64,000 bases of DNA, from the NCBI GenBank assembly GCA_964019415.1, contig OZ025882.1:3137427-3201426 (forward strand), written 5' to 3'. Every line of letters begins with the position of its first letter. Position 1 is the stretch's first letter. Both the position numbers and the translations under genes were made by a program. Shown piece by piece: positions 45,217 to 60,200 of the stretch. The notes under the pieces were generated by a model. It was not told where the DNA came from. It saw only the letters and a list, made by a program, of their open reading frames with translations, and ran no database searches. Source of the DNA: Ianthella basta (lineage: Eukaryota; Porifera; Demospongiae; Verongiida; Ianthellidae).

Positions 45217-45293
45217 TTGCTATACACTAGGTAGGATATACGTGTTGGTAATTCCCCAGTAGCCTACTATGGATGTATTTACGGGCAGTGAAA

Positions 45294-48200
45294 ATGGCAG
45301 TTTGTAGGTGGCTAATTGGCAGTTTGATCCTCTTCGTCTGGAGATCGGAGACAGCTCTGGCACAAGGAGGTAATAGTTCTCTAGCTTTCACTAGCGATAT
45401 GCGTATGGTCAATGTTAGTTTGTTAGCTCGGTTCTGTTTAATCCCCAAGCGAGTATAAGCCACAGTATGACTGCCTAACTAGCCCTCTCGTCTGTCCTTT
45501 CCGTAAAGTTTAACATCTGTAGCGATTCGGACTCAAGACGTGGAGTCCTGCTACGTAGCTTGCATGAGCTGTGCGAACTCTCATAATCCATTAGCGTGTG
45601 TTGGCGAGTACTAATTTCACTTGTAATGGTCTCGCTAGGAATGTTCAGAATATCCGCTAGACCCGCCTGTTGTAGGGGCAAAGAGAGGCAGACTCCGAGA
45701 GAATGTCTTTGTTCCACATGTCTGTATCTATAAAATTAAATCTTTAATAATTGTCCTGACCGGTCACAGAAGAGGCAAAACATGTAGTAAACTGACTATA
45801 TTTGTTGTAGAAATGTATCAGGAAGCTCCAAGTACGATTTGCCAATCTGCTACCCAACATTGTTTGTGACTGCCTTTATTGTAAAGTGTGATCTTGCTCA
45901 ATTTTAAGTAGACTGTTAGCTGACCCTAAATATTTGGTCATAATTATGATGTTAATATACACATTCAACATGTCATAGTGACCATTTTGTGCTTTTCCAT
46001 TATTTAAATTTTGAGATTGCCTAGCCACACACATGCTGGCCTACTTTATATGGGAAACCTAGACTTGGCACAATACCATGCACCCCAGGGTTGTCCGGGG
46101 TACGGTGCCCAGGGTTGCAGTGCACAGTGTGGCCCAATCCGAATTATGATACTCCGTGACATCACATACCAGCTCAGGATAGCCAATGAGATAGCACTTT
46201 GGCAAGGTTCACGTGTGGACATTCACTCCCTTACTGGGTATTTGGTAATTTCATTGGTTTGTGAGTTGGATTGTGATGTCATAGTATGTATGAAATCACA
46301 ACGTGTTGCCTACTTTCCCTGCATGAAATAGGCCTGGATGCATGAAGCTAGAGGTTGCCAGGGAGCATAGTGGGTGGTAGAAGAGTACGTCATCATAATT
46401 ATTGCAATCGAATGAGTGGTGCAATCTGAGTTAAAAACATTACTGAAACTATGAAATGTGAACAAATTCAATGGCAACTATTTACAGACAGAGTGTGCTG
46501 GGGTGTTCTAATCATTAACAGGAAGAAATTTTAATGAGTTTCAGAATATCCTCTCTTTAGAATGTGTGGTGTTGGTCACTCACTCTCATCCCAGCACAAA
46601 AGCTGTTGTAGAAATGTTTATGTTTCCTAGGCCACTGCCTGGTGTTAATGTGCTGACTCTGTAGTTTCAGTCTAGACACTCAAAACACATTCAATCACAA
46701 AACACATAGTATGGTTTCTGTTGCTCCCAAGCCTGCCCAAGCTGGCCTTACTGAAAGCAGCCAGCTAGCTGTTGGTACATCCAAAATAGTATTTTGTTTT
46801 TAGACTGAGTCATAACAACAGATTGTGATAATCCACAAATTTGAAGGATTGAGAGGGCTGTCTATGCATAGTTTTTGTGCTGCCTGGATGCTACAGATGC
46901 CTACTCTAGTGCATGCTACTATGAAAGGTATTATATGTATCTTGGTATTTGGTGGTCCTGCATGCTCTTTGTACGTGGCCCAGTTTTGTCAATGGTATAA
47001 GGATATGTGATGAAACTGTTTAACTTGCTTCTTGTAATGAGTAGTAAGTGTCTGTGACATTAGCAGTCATATAGTTGTCTTAGCATGTTCTTTACAATCC
47101 TTATAGAGCTACGTAAGTTATGTACCCGATGCATGCCCTGCATCAGGTATACTGTATGTATAGCACACAAAGCTTAAGGACCAGGCGTATTGGTGGTTAT
47201 CAGTCAGCAAGGTAGTGCTGCCTATGTATGGATGGTTCGCTCACCCCCTATACAAATCGGTAGGTAGCTCCACTCAACGCTCTGGGCGGGGCGTATACCG
47301 GGATTTTGTCTGTTTGTTTGTCTGAAGCCTTTTTGGGCCACGGAGAATAGTTTTAACATAATCTTTTGGGCACACTGGGGGACTGCAACGCATTTTGGGC
47401 ACAGGGGACTGCGAGGTGTTGATCTACATGTGTCCACTTTCCCTGTGTGGTGTATATACGTAGAGCAGCCGATTGTCTTTATACTAGTACGCATTCATTA
47501 TACAAGCATTGCCGTTGCGCTATCAGACATGATTCTACACACAAGACACACACTGTATTGTACAGCGCAAAACACCGAACTGCACAGCAGGTACAGTTTC
47601 GGCAAGCTAAGGCCAGGCAAGGCCAGAGAGCATGGCCAGCAGGCAGTAACTGAAGCGCAGATACAGCTTCGGCTGGCTACACAAGAACTAAGTGGGGCAG
47701 ACGCGAAGTGGGCTGTAGTTTGATGGTTCTCTTGCTCGGTGTCCAGCTATCATCACCACCTCCACCACCAGCACCACCATACAGTCCAGGTTACAATCGC
47801 TGTAGCCAGTATATGTGGCAGAACATACTAGGAAAACACCACCAGTACAAGTTACACAGGGTCACCACCATCAGTGCATGTAGAGTAGGCACACATAGAC
47901 ACCAGTGCATATAGAGTAGTTGCAAGCAAGTGCATGTAGAGTAGTTGCGGCAAGCAAATGGGTACAAGTTACATTTGCTTGCCACATGATGCTCTCTAAT
48001 GGTGCTCGTGCTGGTCCTGGCCCTCGATCTGATATTTGCAAACAGTCAATGTGCGCCTTCAGTCCTTCACCACTGTAACTTGCAGTGTGGTTGGTTGCTG
48101 TGTCCAACAAGCCCAAAGACTCTACTAGAACTCATGGTGGGTACCATCAGCAACATGCACTGGTGGTGGTGGCCTTCCAGCAATGTTTCCAACTACTCTC

Positions 48201-51200
48201 ATTTACTATGGTTTCTGTTGCTCCCACTGCCAATCATTAATGCTTCTTTGGCTTCACTGAAACCATAATATGGCTAGTTGTTTGTACACCACAAGGAGCA
48301 GTTTGTTTTTAGACTGAGACATAACAACAGAGTGCAATGGTCCAAGCAGGAGCGAGAGCACTGTCAGTGTGCAGTTTTGTGCTGCCTGGGCCTGATCTGG
48401 CACATAGTGCCTACTCGTTTTGAATGCTACTCTGAAAGTAATTGGGAGTCCTGATCTTGCAGTCATGTTTTGCCAGCAATAAGTGAGTGAATGGTACAAG
48501 AACGTGTGATGGAACTGTGTGTAACTTCCTTCATATAATGAGTAGTAAGTGTTTGCACCACCTGCGGTCAAGTAGTTGTCCTTGCCTGTTCGTAATACTC
48601 CAATTCATCCTTATAGAGCTACTCAATAGAGACCCTGCATGGTGTACATGCACACTAGCGCATTGCCAAGGTTTGAGTATCTCCTTGCTTCAGTTTGCAT
48701 GAGAGACAGGCATTTTGGTGGTTATCATGGTTGCAATAAGAAAAGGTTAACAGCATGTTGACTGAACATACCATCAGGACATATACATGAGATTGCAGCC
48801 TATCACAGCTATGTGAACAGAACTCAGTGATACAGAACTTACCATAAGTATCCAATCCTTTGTTGGTACTTGTCATAGTTGTATATGTCACTGTAGTCTG
48901 ATAATAAAGTAAAGTAAATGTATTTGGTGCATGCATAAGTGTTGCACTGGTGATGAGGACATGCTGTAGTCACTCCTAGTGCGATGTAGAATGTTGGTGT
49001 GAAGCTTTCACAGTTGCATCAGCACTTTGAGCCATGAATCGAAGCCATACAATACATTAAAATATTGTAGTCTGCGATATGAGAAGCAATTTACGTAATT
49101 ATTGGTCTATTTTCAAGATCTTGTGCAATATACAGACAGTTGTAGGTGTGGACGATGGCCTGTAAGGTTATGTGGCCAGCAGAAATGATTAAAATAATGG
49201 GTTATGAAAGAATTTGCCAGTAGGTGTAGTTGTGTGAGGCTTGTTACCATCAATGAGCATATAATCAGTAGCAGGTTTGACGCAATGGCTTCACAAGCTA
49301 TTATAGGGTAACATTGCTATTGTGGCAAAGGTTCCCTGTAAGTATTCCTGGCAGTCCCATTATTCTTGCCAGATATGTGATCTCTCCGCAGATATCATTT
49401 AAAGCCACCACCACCATGTACGTATAGACCACAACAGTTAAATTTCAACACATGCCTGTTGTAGCTGTTTCAGTAAATGTGTTAGTTGCTGCTGAACGTG
49501 TACCACCAGTGCAAGTTGCAGGGGACCATCACAGGTGGATGATATATAACCTCTGGTTACTACACTATGCTGAAAAAACTGATATCAGCTTCTAAAATGA
49601 ATCAAACATTTCACCACTCAGGGTCCTCATCAATGGATGTAATGATGTGTAAGGCAAAGCAACATTATACACATAGGGTGGTTGGGAAAAATTACAGTAT
49701 GGGTGAGGAATTAGTGATATTAACACATGGTTTAAAGTGTAAACACAGATTTTACTGAAACTACCGCCGTTTTGCAATGCATGGCTTGTGTGATTACTCA
49801 GACCATGTTTATGGGACTGAGGTACATCAGAAGGTAGGTAGGAAGTAGGACAGAGTTACATCCAAATCAGCAAAATTAAGCGGTAAACTGTTTACTGTGA
49901 CTGTTAAATGACATAGTTATACTGTATTCAAGCTTGTATATAAATCTTGCCCATGTCACAAGCAGCACGTGGAGCACAACTACACAATTGATTCATAGTG
50001 GATTAACTATGAGGTGTATTCCACATTTCATTTGTGTTTGGCTTCAGGCATTTAATCCTCAAAGCCTCTATTCAGGTTGTGCACAACTGATTGCCTCATT
50101 TTGTAGTGTACCATGCAGTGATTGACATTACATGTATTCATTTCCTTAGAGAACTTCTATGACTTCAACTGTGTGCCAACTGGAAAGGGCAGTACAACAG
50201 ATGACAGGTACCAGTACATAGCCCCCAACCTGACCTTCCCCTGTGATGGAGTTGTGACCAAGTGGAAAATTGGAACAGAGAATGAGGATAATGCTGCAGT
50301 ATACCTCCAGATATGGCGACCTGATGGAACAGACTACAGCCGTGTAACTGAGACTGTTTATACCCACAGTGGTGGGGAAGCAATAGCAGAAGTCACCACA
50401 GACATGACTGTATCAGCAGGGGATGTTGTTGGGTTCTATATGCAGAGTGGTACAGATGGGCTTAGATTGGCTTGGGCTCCAGTTCCTGACTACACCCTTC
50501 TGCGAGGAAGTAGGAGTATGGACATGGATGTCACTCCTATAGGAACATTCAGTGACATCACTGCAACTGTCTTAAGTTCATCTCCTCTTGTGTCAGTCGA
50601 ATTTGGTAAGTGTGCCATGATTGTGTGATTGTGTGCTGTTACTGACTTCTGACATGTCTGCATGACTGTACATCTCATGTGTAGCTCATCAGTCCTGAGT
50701 ATGTATGTTGTTGTGTTATCCATGGCCCAGTTGTATTAGCTACAGGGATAGGCTGCCGGTTTACTAGTTGCATGTTGATGTGTTTAGAGTTAATCCTCAT
50801 TTCCTACTCTCTAGTTACAAGTCTTCCCTTAATTCCCTATATTGGAGGACTAGTTACGTACATTAGAGTGATTAAAGATTCATAACACTACTACTCTACA
50901 CCACTGTATACAATTCCTACTATTGGTTCAAGACAGCATGATAGCCACTTATCAAGGCAGATGACCTCTTGTGCATACATGTTTTTGAATCATATGTTTA
51001 ACATACATAGTGATTAAAAGTGAACCATTGACACACATGTGCACAACTGTACAGCACACAAGCGTACCTAATGCACAACTTGCTTATTCTAATGATTTTG
51101 CCATAAATCCATGCGCATTGGGTTGCATGTCCTATTACTCACATGCTGGCATAACACAAAGACAGCACACTCAAGCGTTCTATCCATGTGGACAAAAAGG

Positions 51201-54200
51201 CTTCTACATACCTATACTCAATACTTCCGCTAGTACATTGCAGTGTAAAAGAAATGCGTACAATCATGCAACCGCAGCTTCTCATATTATATACACATAT
51301 CCAGATGCGAAGCCATACAGCAGAATGTCAAAACTAAAAACAATACAGGGGCTGCCTTTGGCTAGTCTGGCTAGCTAGACCGTCCCAATAAGTGCCAGGT
51401 GCGCAGAAGGGAAGGGACGGTCTAGCGGGGATAGCGATTAGTTCACATCTTTGGGTTATCTATGTCACACTTCCAATTATACAGTTCCCACGCGTAGCAA
51501 CAACGGCTAAGGTCATGAATATTCTTGCCGCGATTCGCGGTACTCGCACCTGATTGGTCGAACAGGTGCTAACTAATCGCTATTGCTGCTAGACCGTCCC
51601 TCCCCTAACTCGCCCCCCGATCGCTTGTTGGGACGGTCGCAGCAGGCCAGACTAGCCTTTGGCAGCCCGTAAAAGTACCCCCTTATAGGCATGCAGTCAC
51701 AGCAGCTTGTGAATCCCCTTTCACAAGTGCAGTGCGTATATGGTCACTTGTATTTGAGGGTATGGGCCAGCATGATAGGTTCCTTGGAACATGATTAATG
51801 TGACATATCATGTAGGCGAATAGTTTGTAGGCAATACGTAGCAGATTATTCAACAACTGAATGCTGGACATTTCGGCCCGAAGGCCTTCGTCAGCTGCGT
51901 ACAAAACAGTTTTGTAGTACAGTACAGTCAGTTTTGTACGCAGCTGACGAAGGCCTTCGGGTCGAAACGTCCTGTATTAAGTTGTTGAATAATCTGCTAC
52001 TTATAGCCCACAAACTATTGGCCTACATTGAACAACGTAGCAATGAGCCTCTTCTTCTACATTCTACATCGTGACATATCATCTTAGAATACCACTTGAC
52101 TGGCAGATCATAATTAGCTACACATGTGATAATTGGTTTGCTTACTCCATTTTAATTTTTCTTAAATATAGAACCCAGTGCTTCTTCATGTTCTTCACCC
52201 AGCTCAATTGGAGATGGTAGGTAGCTGCAGCTATGTGTACGTAGGTCTAGACTGTAAAGCTGGTTATGTACTTACTTAAGAATTTACTCTTTAAATACGT
52301 CTTTTGTCTTAATTGCACTCCACTGGAATGTGTAGGTACAGTGTGTAAGCCAGTTTACATAAAATTGTTTCTACAGTAATAACAGTTTTATAGAACAAAT
52401 GCATGGCTGTCATTGCACCTTTGCACTACAGTGTGTCTAGGTGCATTCGGTGACTTCAACATTGTCTGTGGTGCCAAAGTATCAGAGAATACCCAGTACA
52501 TCATACCACAACTCAACTTCTCCTGTAACGGTACTGTGACTCAGTGGAAGGTAGGGCTGGAGGACAAAGGCAAAGATCGAGAAGTGAACCTTGAGATTTG
52601 GCGCTCAATGGGAGCAGGAGTGTACAGCAGAGTGACTGGGGCTGTGTACACCAAAACGGAAATGAAAGAGAGGATAGCTACTGTTCCAGTGTCTATGTCA
52701 GTGATGGCAGAAGACATGGTCGGGTTCAATGGACGGTTGAAACTTCACACTTTACCTGATGTGGGCCTTACCATTTACAGTACTGGGGCCACCTCATCCA
52801 CAACCCTCAGTGACCTATTCACTATTGTGGGACCATCTCCATACATCACAGTTGATTTTGGTGAGTAGAGTGTAGCTACTACCATGTAATGATGGCATGG
52901 GTTCTATGTTTCTGATTTTAAATTTGCACCTTCTCACTGTACCTGCTGTGGGCCTTACCATTTATTCTACTGGTAGAAGTCCGCCTGGTAGAAGCCACTA
53001 AGTTCCCTTAGCTCTGTTGTCAGAGTTTCTCTATACATTATAGTTGTTTTGGTGAATCATCTTTGTAGCTATAAGATAATAAATTTACTGAGGCAACCAT
53101 GCCATGATACGTATGTATACCACGTGAACAAGCCAGCCAGGTGATAATAGGATTTAATTAAAGAACATATATCATCATGGGCACTTAAGAATTAAGTCTT
53201 GTTATATCATTGCCACATATATAATTAGGTATGAAAGATAGCAATAATTGTGTCGAATTACAGTGCCTAACATGACTCATCTTCCTACTGCAACCATAGA
53301 TCCTGCATAAGGCTTTCCAATGATTTGCTTCATATTCACACTTAATTTAGCGTGACATGACCCGTTGTGGGTAGGGGTCAAGCAACACCTGACTAATTCA
53401 CGATGTCTCCTTTGATATCACATCAATTTCATTGGGTTTATACACACTCATTGCTGCATTGTTTGATAAATGCTCTGTGACCTTGATCAGATGCATAGCA
53501 GAATCATAACAACTTGCTTACACTTATCTTACTTACCACATTGCTTGAATGACAGGGTGAGCTTGGGTGCTTTGGTTTCCGCAACCTCATCAATTTCAGT
53601 TTTAAAGGGATATGCAAATGGCATAACAGCAAGGGATATGCTCTTGTTATTCACATGTACAGTACATACTTTGAGGCTATGCATTGTAATATATGCACTA
53701 GTAGTGGTTATGTACTTACTTTGTGCAGTGCCAGATGTCACAAGAACATCAGTTTCATCAGTATCTGCTGCAGTTTCATCAACAACATCGTATGCTTCAC
53801 TTTCTCTAAGAATATCTACTGTGGTCTCATCAGTGACAGTAGCCACAAGTGTCTTCCCTAGTACTGCAACATTGTCCCTCTCTCCATCATCATCAGAACA
53901 ACTCCCTATTGCTGTGGAGTCATCCACCCCACAGAGTAGCAGTTCAGTAGCTGTTGGTGGAAGCAGCAGTGTTGGTCCATCAACCCAGCTTCCTCCAGTA
54001 ACTAGTGTAGGTGGCCTCTCAGGAAGTGGGTCTGAGGCTATCATTGGAGCAGTGGTGGCTGTGGTGGTCATCCTCATTGTTGTGTCAGTCCTTGTTGCTG
54101 CAGTACTGATTGGATGGTCAGTGAGAAGGAGGGGACAGAAGACAACTACAGGTAATAATGGTCTGTGATTGAGTGCATAAACACACTTTGTGTTTTGGTG

Positions 54201-57200
54201 TGTGCAGTAGCATAAAATGCAATACTGGTCGTGGTTATGTGGTTATGTCATGCATGAACTAAGGTGAGTAAACCAAGAACACTATTGCATCAATTGCATG
54301 GAGAGTAAGGAGGGAGGGAAGGCCATTATAGGTGAGCGCAGTGTTTGAATATGTATCTGTTCACAGCAGATCTTTGTCTCATCTTCATTATGAGAATACG
54401 ATAATGAGTATCACATTATCAGTGTCCCTGCTTGATTATCCTTTTTAACCATGATCATTGGCAATGCCACATTATGTCACAAGAAGTGCATGTAATTATA
54501 CCATACACTACTGCATGCAGTCATATTGTATTTGTCTTATGTATATATTTTTGTGTGTTCCTTCAGTACATGTCTGTTAATAAAATTGTGGCTATTGTAC
54601 TCCATACATTAAGCAACCACTGTAGTATTCGTTCTCTGCACAGCCTAAATGTATATGTGCATTGCCTACCATAGCACAAGATATGGAGATGCTGTTGTAT
54701 ATAGACATTTGTGTTAGTATAATTATCTTCTTTTATACTTATGACAATTTGATAGTGTTGAATTATATTTAGTACTTCTGTATTGCAATGTTCAAACTGT
54801 TTAGTTGCATTTTTTGCCTGACATTTCATGTTTTGTGTTGTGTAGGCAAGGTGTCCCTGAGGTACAGTAATAGAAATGGTCAAAAACCAGCGAAAGTTCT
54901 GATGTGTACGAGTGATGTAGAGGATGGCAATGTGGCGAAAAGCAGCCCCTATGTCAACACAAATGACATTAATCCAGGGCTGTATGAAGTACCCATTTCA
55001 TTGAATCAGAATCGGTATGACGCTGTGGTGGATTGTAGAACTGGGGGACCAGTGACAGAGAATTCCACTGCCATGTTACCCTTGTATGACAGTGTGGGAT
55101 GTGATAGTAGCAGTGCTTCCAGTAATTTGTTCTACCAGTATGTGCCATCCAAGGTGAGCACCCTCTTGTCAAACATGCTGGATTATAGCTGTATGAGGAC
55201 ACTTACTGTGGCATCAATCTGTCTAGTTTGTGCCTGTTCTACCTGTTGCCCCTTGCTCTTTGTAGGTGAAGCGACAGCAGGGTTTGAAGCCAGAGGAAGA
55301 TCCAGCAATTTATGGTGAACTGGAGAATGTGGTTCGTCACTGACCATCTGTTCAAGCCTTGCTTTAAAACAATTATCTGTGTTCTCATCTCTACATTGTA
55401 CAGTATGGAGCCAGCTACACTGAGTCTGCCTATGAGGGAGTACCTTTTACAGAGCCAGCAGAGGAAGTGGGAGACATTTATGACCAACTGGCACAGGAAA
55501 AGTGTATTGAAATACCACGCCCTGTTTTGAAGTAAGTCAGCATCTGGCATATACTTTACCTACATCTGTGTATTAAGGTGCAGTTTTTTGGCAGATGCAC
55601 TTACTCTCTGATGTGTGTTCTTTTTTTATTAAGAGCTGAGACTGTCCTTGGATCGGGTGAGTTTGGTGTAGTGTTCAAAGGAACCTGGGAGACTCCATAT
55701 GGCCCTCAAGAGGTTGCCATTAAGATGTTGAAGAAAGGCTCAACTGACAAACAAAAGTCCACATTCCTCCAAGAAGCAGCCATCATGGCTCAGTTCAGAC
55801 ATCCCCACATTGTGAGGTTGCTGGGAGCAGTCACTGTGGATGAACCAGTGAGTGATGGCATAGCTTGTGTGGTAGCATTGTTTATTGTTTATGTCATGTA
55901 TACCCATGTGTTGTGTGAGCAATAAACAACTTTAGTTCTCCCAATGCCGGCTTCCATGCAGACATGGATGGACCATGTCAACATTTTGAGCAGACCCTCT
56001 AGTTCTCTTTCAGGTTCGAACTATGTTTTGAAGCTAGTGTTATGAGACATACCTAGGCAAGCTGAGAATTCCTCATTTCAATGAATGATATTATTTGTGT
56101 GAAGGTATCATTTGGTGGGAATTTATTCTGAATCTGACAGTATTATCAAGCCAACCATGCCTGAGTTCATAACTGTGTAGTCGCATAATGTCTCTCTGAA
56201 ACATTGATTTCCGGTATTTTGTCACAAGCAGCGCAAACAGCACGGAACAATTAATGTCATTATATTCCCACAAAGCTGAAACATTGTGGGTATGTACTAC
56301 ACACTGATTATAGAATGAACTGATGTATTGTCATCATGGTAAGTTAGGGTCTATAGCTAGTCTAGTGAGCTTATAACTGAGGTTTGCAGAACCTGCCCAT
56401 CTAGCGTGTTAGACCCTCCTCAGCTTCAAAGCTTGACACTAGTATAGCAAACATTGCACCTGATTGACATACCCTCCATGCCAAGCTCAGTCATTCATTC
56501 AGTGTCATGTAGTGTAGCATGTAGTGCATTGTATGTTATGCAGCATACCTACAATGTGCACCTGCAATATTTGTGCTTTATTGCTACTCTTGTTGCAGGT
56601 GGCAATTGCATTGGAATTCCTCCACAAAGGAGACCTGAGAGAGCTGCTTCTCAACTTGAAACCAGAGTATGTTGAGTAACTTGTACTGTATACCTCTACT
56701 GCTCAATAGTTTGCAGAAGTGAGCTTAATTTGTGCAGTGCAACAAGACACCTAATGCAATGCTTGAATATATAGATGTACAATACTAAATTGACTTATTC
56801 TCACTGAAACGGAAGGCAATGATGGCATGGCATGTAGAAGTGCGTGCATTTCTCCTCTTTCCAATTGTGACCCAATTTGATTGATTCCGTTGTAGCTTTA
56901 TAACAGAACCATTCACATTCTGCAATTCCTTTCTAGCCCTGGTACCATTGTTGATGAAGGTCTACCAAAGAGGCTGCTGACCTTCTGCCAAGAGATTGCT
57001 GAGGGAATGAGGTACCTGTCAAGGAGAGGGTTTGTCCACAGGGATTTGGCAGCAAGGAACATCCTGGTCAGCAAGGGACTCAGTTGCAAGGTTGGTGGGC
57101 TAGCTGCTAGCTACAGGCTGTAGTTTAGGTGGGGTAGCTACTATAGGCTGCATGTGCTTCATTACAAACCATATTAACTAGTACAACTGTGTATGTGCTT

Positions 57201-60200
57201 GCAATATGTACTTTCAGATTGCTGACTTTGGTCTGTCAAAGAAGTTGGAAGATGACACAGAGTATTATGTGACCTCAGGAGGGAAGGTGCCAGTGAAGTG
57301 GACTGCACCCGAGGTGCGTTAAATTATTAGCTACGCTTGTAGGGTTTGGTTAGTATGGTAACTCCCTACTGAGTGTGCTATAGTTAGAACATTATTCAAA
57401 TCCCAAGGAAAAAGATCACTTACAGTGGCCAGGGTTATTTATTATCAATGTAATGATGAAGTCTTTGATCCAATCCAGGCCTGCTGTACATGAGATATGC
57501 ACAACAACATTGTGCTAAATATAATACAAACTAGTATGCATAGCTGTAGTCGACAATTGTATCATTGCATATCATCCTATCATGTCTCCCACAGGCCATT
57601 TTCTACAAGAAGTACAGCACAAGCAGTGATGTGTGGAGCTATGGTATGCTGATGTTTGAGATATGGTCGCTGGGAGAAAAGCCCTTTCCTCACCTTACAC
57701 CAATAGAGGTAAATGTGTATCAAATTCATTTTGAATATGACATTGGAATTGTAATGTAGTCCATTTGTAATTTGTCATTTAGATATCAGTAAATTGAATC
57801 CTTTGTGTAGTAGTCATATGTGGATTTTCTTTTAACTTTCCACCCTACTGTAGTTTGCTCAGATGCTCCAAGCCAAAACTGGTTACATCCAGCCACCTCC
57901 TCCAGGGTGCCCTAAGGCTGTTTACAAAGTGATGGTGCAGTGCTGGTGAGTGAGCTCCTTAACTGCATGTTTCAATATCACAGTCAAAGAAACTACTTTT
58001 GTCCCAATGTAATGACTCCAAGTGATTCTGCGGCTGAAAAAAGAGTTTCTTTCAGGCCACCATTCTGCAATCAGCTATTCTTTTAATGAAGCTGTTTGCT
58101 CCTCAATTACAACATTCTCCAACTCGATCCAACAATTGTTTAGACATATGTGAGCCAGATTAGTTTCTGAACGTGTTATTGTGAATAGCACTCTTACTGT
58201 AATTTTCTCACAAAATTGAATGGCATTTGTTGATTCTTCCTACGTCTACCGATGGCCAAATTACTTAGTCCATCATTAAAATTAGGAACCAGATTATGCT
58301 GCCACTTACTGTCGACTGCTAGAGGAAATGATCCAAGCTCATACAGTTTCAGTACCAGTGTTCAAAGGAATTGTTGCCAAATGCTCCACATTTCACTTAA
58401 TTCTAGGACACTCACACTCTCTGGATACTTTCTGGACACAACAAATGTAGCAACACCAATCTACCATCTATGACTGGTCAGCAAAAACAAGGCTATTAGT
58501 ACAGTGGCATTGTGCATAGAGCCAGCACTCCTCTATTCATGTACATATGTGCTTCCCCCAAAAGTATTGTATAATTATAAGCTTCAACTCCAGCGAATAC
58601 TTCACAAATTGTACCTCAAAAAGGGGCAGTTGCTTGCAGTTTGCCACTGCAGAGGCAATAGATTGAATGCTAGTTTAGGTTAGGCTATTTTTATTGAAAC
58701 AGGATGGATCCATCAGCTCATATGGCTGGTCTACCAGGGAGTCCCGAAAACACATGACATACAGGTTCTTAATCACTGGATATTATGCCAAACCTACCAA
58801 CTACACCAGTATTGGTGTCTCAGTTGTTAAAGGGCACGAAGCCCTACTGAGTTGCACCAAGATGGAAGAGCCACAGATAATTGTTTTGCCCTGATTGGGG
58901 CTCATCAGTGTGGTGTATTGATAGTTGATGTTGGATGACTGGCTGCTCCCTGACCACCACAAGTTTCTGTTGAAACCACAAGTGTTTAACTTGTGGTGGA
59001 TACAGAAGCAGCCAGTGACAGAGGGGAGGTGCGATCACGTGCTGGTTGCCAACTCAAATTTAGGGCTTCGTGCCCCCCCGCCAACTGAGACACCAATATT
59101 GGTGTAGTTGGTAGGTAGGTTTGGCATAATATCCAGTGATTACCATTCAATCAAATTGTACCTCTTAAACGTTGAAGTAATTGCATGAAATCAAACATAG
59201 CATGGATTGCTCATGGTCTGGTTAATTTAAATAGTAAACTTAAGTGACATTTTCTAAAGGAACATGTTATCTTGCAAAACTTTCCTGTAATGGTATGATA
59301 TGTGTGGCCTTTCCATCAGTAGCAGCAAGGCAACTCTTGACAGTGCAGCATTAAGTAAGCCTTTAGCCTGAGCGATGCGATGAAAAAAATGACGGATGGT
59401 CCTTGATTTGTGTGAAGAATAGCGCTGATTTTGTCTGATCGCTGCCCACAGTGCTCAAGATATCCTCGTGCTGCCGCTGTACCGGTAGTGGACGTTGCAG
59501 TAACTGTTGCTGCAGAAAGGCAAGGAGACATTGCTCTGACTGCCTCCCCAATCGGATGAATCAATGTGAAAATCAACCGATGTCAAGTCAATCCAGCCCA
59601 GGTAAGCCAGCGCTGATACACCCGGCAGATAATACAGCTGTGAGCCGCAGAGACGCTGATCTGACGCCCTTGAGTGTAGGGTCATGTGAGACAGTCGATC
59701 CTGTCGAGCCACCTGCCCTGATCTCCCACAACCTGAACAGCTCGGCCCGCCCAATTTTCGTTGGGGCAATCTGGACGAGAACTCCTTCTCCAGGGCTATC
59801 GACAAAGCCTACGAGGAAACTGTGCACTGGACGTGTAACCTCTTCGATGTCCCCAGAGGCAATGCAGGCACACTCTTTGTTCAGGAGATAGCCCGACTTC
59901 TTGATGCCTACAGTCATGCCACCACGCTGGAGAGTATCACGCTGAAGGCAGTAATGGTCCTACCAGCCCTACTACTCCAGAAGCCCCATCCAAAAGCGAA
60001 AAGCAAGGATCTCTCTGTGCGATTGAATGACAGATTTGTGAGGTGGCAGGATGGAGACATTGACTCCCTCCTGCACAAGGGTCGCACTATTCAGAGCCGA
60101 CTTAACACCTGCCAGCTAAGAAGACATGATGCAAAGGTGGCACGATCCTTTGAAAAGCTAGTAGCAGCTGGCAACGTGAAGGCTGCCCTAAGATTGGTCA

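Larger units (their letters stand above)
44079..45293 (+). other. Short intergenic region between genes C and D
   Basis: Only 1.2 kb, against 4.8 and 3.5 kb for the other two. It keeps the start of the shared 3' flank and the end of the shared 5' flank. A MITE-1-bearing block is missing near 44260, and most of the middle of the intergenic unit is missing near 44860. It contains a retroelement fragment at 45001-45140. Confidence 0.7.

Noticed and set aside
51931-52026. Active hammerhead ribozyme
   Set aside because: CTGACGA and GAAA are present, but an extra A precedes stem II and no stem III partner ending in a UH cleavage site was found by eye.
53470-54168. Single 232-aa protein over the stalk/TM exon of gene D
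   Set aside because: The exon begins at the TTTGTGCAG acceptor (53729); the upstream part is intronic and not conserved as protein.
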